Source of the DNA: a virus
IMG/VR virus record: IMGVR_UViG_3300008220_000055
Span: 1 to 26,116 of that record
Strand: one strand, 5' to 3'
DNA length: 26,116 nt
Shown here: positions 22,809-26,116 of the stretch, in pieces
How positions within the stretch are numbered: the stretch's first letter is position 1
Layout: every line of letters begins with the position of its first letter
The notes under the pieces: generated by a model
Seen by the model: only the letters and a program-made list of their open reading frames with translations
Database searches by the model: none
What the model was told of the DNA's origin: nothing
Program-made: the position numbers and the translations under genes

Positions 22809-22849
22809 TGAGAAGCTACAAGAAGAAAGGTAAGAAGAAAAAGAAGTGA
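22808..22849 (+). CDS. 13-residue polylysine peptide (short coupled reading frame)
   Basis: The reading frame encodes MRSYKKKGKKKKK, with ten of 13 residues basic. Its start overlaps the upstream stop (TGATG at 22806-22810), and its last bases overlap the GTG start of the next gene (GTGA at 22846-22849). A good ribosome site, GAGGAG, lies at 22794-22799. It could be a real peptide that binds RNA, DNA or membrane lipids, or a leader whose translation couples or slows the ribosome before the membrane-protein gene. The coding run from 22820 is purine-only except for one T in the Gly codon. It is too short for statistical gene tests; support comes from context. Confidence 0.5.
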   Translation: MRSYKKKGKKKKK

Positions 22850-23103
22850 ACAAGCCTGCTATAAGTATGCTGGACTACGGTTTAGTAGTCGCTATATTGG
22901 CTATGCTATTATGGTGTGTATATAGTATTGTACAAATACGTAGGCTAAGTTTAGTAGCTGAGTACAACGAACAGCACTTATGCTTCCTCACCGATGCAAT
23001 GTTTGGACCGGTTGAACAAGGTCGTCAGGGAGAATTGTGCGATATGTTACGTGAAGATATACATGAGACATGGCAGGATTGGCGCAAAGCAGGCAACGAG
23101 TAA
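22846..23103 (+). CDS. Small single-pass membrane protein, holin or spanin candidate
   Basis: The product is 85 aa from a GTG that overlaps the stop of the basic peptide. Residues about 11-30 (YGLVVAILAMLLWCVYSIVQ) form one strong membrane helix, followed by positive charges (IRRLSL) and an acidic, helical tail of about 50 residues ending in DWRKAGNE. The charge pattern suggests the C-terminal part faces the cytoplasm, unless the protein is inserted the other way as a signal anchor. It sits upstream of the lysin with two metal-protein genes between, so a role in lysis is plausible. Two cysteines (C46, C65) are unexplained. I do not recognise the family. Confidence 0.8.
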   Translation: MNKPAISMLDYGLVVAILAMLLWCVYSIVQIRRLSLVAEYNEQHLCFLTDAMFGPVEQGRQGELCDMLREDIHETWQDWRKAGNE

Positions 23104-23276
23104 GCGAGAAATACGAGATAGTAGTAGGTTGTGATGTCTGTGGATACACTATGAAAGCAAATATGTGTAGATTGAATTGTCCAAATTGTGGCTTTCAAAT
23201 GGACTGCAGTGATACTACCATTCACTTTCCAGAGGCAAAACAGGTCAAACGAAATGGAACAGATAACACTGACTAA
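23070..23276 (+). CDS. Small zinc-ribbon protein upstream of the Fe-S carrier
   Basis: The 68-aa reading frame has cysteines at 21, 24, 33, 37, 40 and 46, including CDVCG and CPNCG knuckles, the layout of a zinc ribbon or rubredoxin-like metal site. The ATG at 23070 is the only normal start before the metal site; it overlaps the membrane-protein gene by 34 bases, and its first 12 residues may be poorly conserved. Its end overlaps the A-type carrier start at 23254 by 23 bases, so the two are probably made together. The conserved part starts near SEKYEIVVGCDVCGY. Function is unknown; a metal or protein-binding partner of the carrier is possible but only inferred from position. Confidence 0.75.
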   Translation: MAGLAQSRQRVSEKYEIVVGCDVCGYTMKANMCRLNCPNCGFQMDCSDTTIHFPEAKQVKRNGTDNTD

Positions 23277-23622
23277 CGCAGCTCATAAACATATTACTAA
23301 TATGTTATCCGACCGTAAAATACCCGACCACGGTCTACGTGTATTTGTATCGGGTGGTGGATGCTCTGGTATGCAGTATGGTATGAAAATCGAAGCTGAC
23401 GAACGAGAGCTAGACACTGTATTCAATCACGATGGAGTCAAAGTTTTTATAGACCCAACTTCGATGATGTATATGGATGGCTCTGAGATTGATTATAAGG
23501 ACACTTTAATGGGTGGTGGCTTTAGTATTGACAACCCACAAGCAGTAGCTAGCTGCGGATGTGGACATTCATTTCGTACCACAACAAGTACAGGATGTGG
23601 AAGCGCAGGATGTGGGGCTTAG
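23254..23622 (+). CDS. A-type iron-sulphur carrier protein (HesB/IscA/ErpA family)
   Basis: The ATG at 23254 gives a 122-aa protein that starts exactly where the family normally does (MEQITLTNAAHKHITNML); a longer frame from 23188 adds an unlikely stretch. The three conserved cluster-binding cysteines are present: C37 in SGGGCSGMQYGM, and C101 and C103 in SCGCGHSF, 64 residues apart as expected. A-type carriers accept Fe-S clusters or iron and pass them to target enzymes. Unlike typical members, it has a short C-terminal tail with two more cysteines (C115 and C120 in TGCGSAGCGA). It overlaps the zinc-ribbon gene and precedes the lysin by three bases. Carriers of this family are known in some aquatic phages; their role there is unproven. 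Confidence 0.93.
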   Translation: MEQITLTNAAHKHITNMLSDRKIPDHGLRVFVSGGGCSGMQYGMKIEADERELDTVFNHDGVKVFIDPTSMMYMDGSEIDYKDTLMGGGFSIDNPQAVASCGCGHSFRTTTSTGCGSAGCGA

Positions 23623-23625
23623 GCT

Positions 23626-25188
23626 GTGCCTAAACTAGAGATAACCAATGAGACTATCAACTTCATTAAACAGTGGGAGGGCTTTGCGCCAACTGCTTAT
23701 TGGGACTATCACCAATGGTCAATTGGATATGGCACTATCAGTTATGAAGGACAAACTATCACTCAGGAAGCAGCTCACAAAGCTTTGGGTAGCAATCTCC
23801 GTAAGTACGCAAAGAACCTCGAGGCAGCACTCGAAATTCAACCCACTCCAAACCAAACTACAGCACTATTATCTGCATCTTATAACCTTGGCGTTACAGG
23901 CATTAAAGACATTCTCCGTTTATATAACAAAGGCAAGATACGAAAAGCCGCAAAAGAGCTCCTACGGTATGACCATGCAGGGGGTAAGAAGTTATCTGCG
24001 CTCACCCGAAGGCGCAAGGCAGAGGCTAAGCTGCTTTCATCCAGAGCATCCAGCATTCATCCTATGGTGGCTATCATGAGCAGAGGTCAGCCTAGAACAC
24101 AATATAAACGCACATACCATTTGTTATCACCAGATAGCTCGATAGATGATTTTGTCTCAGTTGCACGCGAGGCTTATGAGGAGCGAGGCACTATTGGTTT
24201 TTCCTATGACGATGCTGGTATTGGCGATTTAGCAGAACGGGTAGTAATACTACATGGCAACCATCCACCAGACATAGAGGATTGGTTTGAGGAGCATTAT
24301 CAAGGAATTAAGGTAGTAAATGACACAATCGTAGCTCCCAAGCCACCTGAGCCTCCTACGGGGCAAACAAAGGCACTTGTGGGGCTTCATGGCAGTGCAG
24401 ATGGGAGCTGGGGCAATCCTATATTGCCCGAAACAACAGAAATGATTAAAGAGGGCAAAATCGAAGCATACAAGGGTTTGTCAAACGAGAGTGCTGATAC
24501 GGTAAAGGTACTCAAAGACATCAACCCTGATATGTTTATACTAATTAGATTGTTTGCTAAAGTAAATAAACACTTCCGTCGTCCACAACAGTTTGTCAAC
24601 CTTATAGCAGAAGACGCACTGAAGTGGTACAAGGCGGGAGTTAGGCACTTTGAGGTACATAACGAGCCTAACTTAAAGATAGATGAGTCCGCCGAAGGGA
24701 TGTGGGATGTCTGGAAAGACGGAGCAGAGTTTAGTTTATGGTTCTTATCGGTAGTAGCAAAGCTAAGACAGCTAATGCCAGATGCAAAGTTTGGTTATCC
24801 GGGCCTATCGCCGGGCTTCAGTATGGCTGGTGTGCGCTACGACCCTATCCGCTTTTTCAACGAAAGCTGGACAGCGGTGGACGAAGCGGACTTTATCTGC
24901 GCCCATTGTTATTGGGTGACAAGAGACCAGATTTATTCAGACGACCACGGGCAATGGTATAAGCGGTATCACAACAAGAACAAACCTATTATGATTACCG
25001 AGTTTTCTAACCCATCACCCGAGGTACCTAAGCACGAAAAAGGCTTGCAATATGTAGAGTATTATGCTAGTCTACATAATGTACATTCGGCGTATTCTTT
25101 TATAAGTACCTCCAGTAGTGGCTTCAAACACGAGACATGGCATGGCTCGGACATTGCAACATTAGTTGGACAGAGAAATGGACGTTAA
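23626..25188 (+). CDS. Three-part lysin: GH24 muramidase, DDAGIGDL domain, GH-A TIM-barrel glycosidase
   Basis: The start is a GTG three bases after the carrier stop; the product is 520 aa. Residues about 5-140 are a phage lysozyme of family GH24: catalytic E18 in KQWEGFAPTAY, D27 nine residues later as in T4 lysozyme, then QWSIGYGT and a C-terminal ALTRRRKAEAKLL helix. Residues about 162-236 form a small domain around RTYHLLSPD and DDAGIGDL (195-202). A proline linker (APKPPEPPTG) leads to residues about 252-516, a TIM barrel with clan GH-A signs: HNEPN with acid/base E347 and ITEFSNP with nucleophile E459. The second and third domains remind me of proteins from Chloroflexota. There is no signal peptide, so release needs a holin. 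It should cut peptidoglycan and perhaps a second surface glycan. Confidence 0.88.
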   Translation: MPKLEITNETINFIKQWEGFAPTAYWDYHQWSIGYGTISYEGQTITQEAAHKALGSNLRKYAKNLEAALEIQPTPNQTTALLSASYNLGVTGIKDILRLYNKGKIRKAAKELLRYDHAGGKKLSALTRRRKAEAKLLSSRASSIHPMVAIMSRGQPRTQYKRTYHLLSPDSSIDDFVSVAREAYEERGTIGFSYDDAGIGDLAERVVILHGNHPPDIEDWFEEHYQGIKVVNDTIVAPKPPEPPTGQTKALVGLHGSADGSWGNPILPETTEMIKEGKIEAYKGLSNESADTVKVLKDINPDMFILIRLFAKVNKHFRRPQQFVNLIAEDALKWYKAGVRHFEVHNEPNLKIDESAEGMWDVWKDGAEFSLWFLSVVAKLRQLMPDAKFGYPGLSPGFSMAGVRYDPIRFFNESWTAVDEADFICAHCYWVTRDQIYSDDHGQWYKRYHNKNKPIMITEFSNPSPEVPKHEKGLQYVEYYASLHNVHSAYSFISTSSSGFKHETWHGSDIATLVGQRNGR

Positions 25189-25408
25189 AGTTGAGAGTAT
25201 ATTAGATAGAATACGTGACCACATTAAGGTACTTAATCACTCTAGCGAACGCATGGCTAGGACGTTAGACGGACTAGAGGATGAATTTAAGGAATTATCA
25301 CAACGCATGGCATCAATGGAGGCACATTTAGCATGGTTAATGAAACTGATATGGATGGTAGTAGGTGGAATTGTGATGATTGTATTCAAAGTATTTTCGG
25401 AAGTCTAA
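25178..25408 (+). CDS. XhlA-like holin or lysis accessory protein
   Basis: The ATG at 25178 overlaps the lysin gene by 11 bases and is preferred to an in-frame TTG at 25166; the product is 76 aa. Residues about 5-50 form an amphipathic, charged coiled coil (ILDRIRDHIKVLNHSSERMA onward), and residues about 53-73 form one membrane helix (WLMKLIWMVVGGIVMIVFKV) near the C-terminus. This order, coiled coil then a single C-terminal membrane helix, is that of the XhlA/hemolysin-like proteins that act with holins in Gram-positive phages. Its place directly after the lysin supports a lysis role. The membrane protein at 22846 has the opposite order, so the two could work as a pair. Confidence 0.82.
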   Translation: MDVKVESILDRIRDHIKVLNHSSERMARTLDGLEDEFKELSQRMASMEAHLAWLMKLIWMVVGGIVMIVFKVFSEV

Positions 25409-25423
25409 TCTCTACATAAATAA

Positions 25424-26116
25424 ATGGTAGCTATACCTACATTAGAACAGTCTGTTTCGGCAGGCTGTTATTACACGCGTCTAGACTACACAGCACAGTG
25501 GGAACAATACTTTCTACTGATTAGTGATATACATTTTGATGCTAAAGGCTGTAATAGAAAACTAATCCGTAAACATTTGGAACAAGCTAGGGTGCGTAAC
25601 GCACCTGTTTTTATATTCGGTGACTTGCTAGACTTAATGGGCGGTAAGTTTGACCCTCGTAGTGCCAAGCATGAGCTACGTCCTGAGTATGCTATGGACG
25701 AGGACTATCTTGGTAGTGTATGTGAGGATGCGGCTGACTTCTTAGCTCCTTATGCAGAGAATGTAAAATTTTTGAGCATGGGGAATCATTGTTTTGAGTA
25801 CCGTCGTCGGCACGAAATTGACCCACTCACGATTGTAGCTACTCATCTCAAGATAAAGACAGGTACTGCTCCGACAATAGCGCCTTACACAGGCTGGATA
25901 CAATTCAAAATGAAGTATGCTAATGGTGGTCGGCGTAAGACTATCAACATGAAATACCATCATGGCGTAGGCGGTAATGCACCTGTGACTAAAGGTGCTA
26001 TCCAGAGTAACCGAAGTGCCGTCATGTGGCCCAATGCTGACATCATAGTTAGAGGACATATACACAATAGGTTCAGTATGTCGATGCCAGTCGAGACTAT
26101 TAGTAGTCAGGGTAGG
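25424..26116 (+). CDS. Calcineurin-like metallophosphoesterase, 3'-partial
   Basis: The frame runs from an ATG 15 bases after the previous stop to the right edge without a stop; 231 codons are visible. All main metal-binding motifs of the family are present in order: SDIHFD (D35, H37), FIFGDLLD (D67), MGNHCFE (N121, H122), YHHG (H179/H180) and GHIHN (H212, H214). Such enzymes cut phosphate esters or diesters with two metal ions; substrates range from nucleic-acid ends (SbcD/Mre11-like) and cyclic nucleotides to phosphoproteins, and the substrate cannot be read here. The ribosome site is weak. It lies just after the lysis genes and may begin a DNA-metabolism or host-takeover module. Confidence 0.92.
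   Translation, partial: MVAIPTLEQSVSAGCYYTRLDYTAQWEQYFLLISDIHFDAKGCNRKLIRKHLEQARVRNAPVFIFGDLLDLMGGKFDPRSAKHELRPEYAMDEDYLGSVCEDAADFLAPYAENVKFLSMGNHCFEYRRRHEIDPLTIVATHLKIKTGTAPTIAPYTGWIQFKMKYANGGRRKTINMKYHHGVGGNAPVTKGAIQSNRSAVMWPNADIIVRGHIHNRFSMSMPVETISSQGR

Noticed and set aside
22838-22843. A-rich run as a proven -1 frameshift site
   Set aside because: It is only G AAA AAG rather than the full heptamer A AAA AAG, and no downstream structure is obvious; it is kept only as a speculation in the finding on the basic peptide.
23188-23253. 22-codon N-terminal extension of the Fe-S carrier
   Set aside because: The extension reads through the zinc-ribbon gene in another frame, while the ATG at 23254 gives the exact N-terminus usual for the family.

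Overview
This window is a stretch of a tailed-bacteriophage genome. Every supported gene lies on the plus strand, genes are packed with 1-4 base stop/start overlaps (TAATG, ATGA, GTGA), and there is no stretch of 300 bases without a gene. No integrase, repressor, transposase, tRNA, rRNA or CRISPR is visible. The major capsid protein looks like the phage N4 gp56 family. No tape-measure, tail-tube or sheath gene is seen, so a short-tailed (podovirus-like) particle is the best guess, although both ends of the module are cut off. The gene set resembles uncultured aquatic phages. The accessory domains of the lysin remind me of proteins from Chloroflexota, which is only a weak hint about the host.

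Layout. (1) 1-10046: one giant gene, open at the left edge, encoding more than 3,327 residues. It holds a conserved 'polyvalent protein' block, a zincin-like domain with an altered zinc motif, an ADP-ribosyltransferase-like domain, a duplicated helical module and a long C-terminal region of unknown role. (2) 10043-12750: head module, with a small unknown protein, scaffold-like protein, major capsid protein and a possible decoration protein, closed by a strong intrinsic terminator at 12778-12819. (3) 12839-16457: coiled-coil protein, connector/neck candidate and a large beta-rich tail protein. (4) 16459-22808: host-recognition module, with a fibre carrying a nuclease-fold domain, a collar/fibre protein with GGT-type repeats, a paralogous pair of jelly-roll-like tip proteins, a small zinc-binding protein and a tail-assembly-chaperone-like protein. 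(5) 22808-25408: lysis and accessory module, with a 13-residue polylysine peptide, a small membrane protein, a zinc-ribbon protein, an A-type iron-sulphur carrier, a three-part lysin and an XhlA-like holin candidate. (6) 25424-end: a calcineurin-like phosphoesterase, cut off by the right edge.

How it fits together. The scaffold and capsid proteins would build the head, the connector and beta-rich proteins close it and form a short tail, and the fibres and tip proteins bind the host. The giant protein sits beside the capsid genes, where phages often encode minor head or ejected proteins, so it may travel in the virion and deliver its enzymatic domains to the host. The lysin with one or both small membrane proteins would end the cycle.

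The strongest unexplained signals are the apparent total absence of GATC from the whole window, the near absence of GGCC, the architecture of the giant protein, the nuclease-fold domain with a substituted catalytic residue in a tail fibre, and the zinc-ribbon plus Fe-S carrier pair inside the lysis region.
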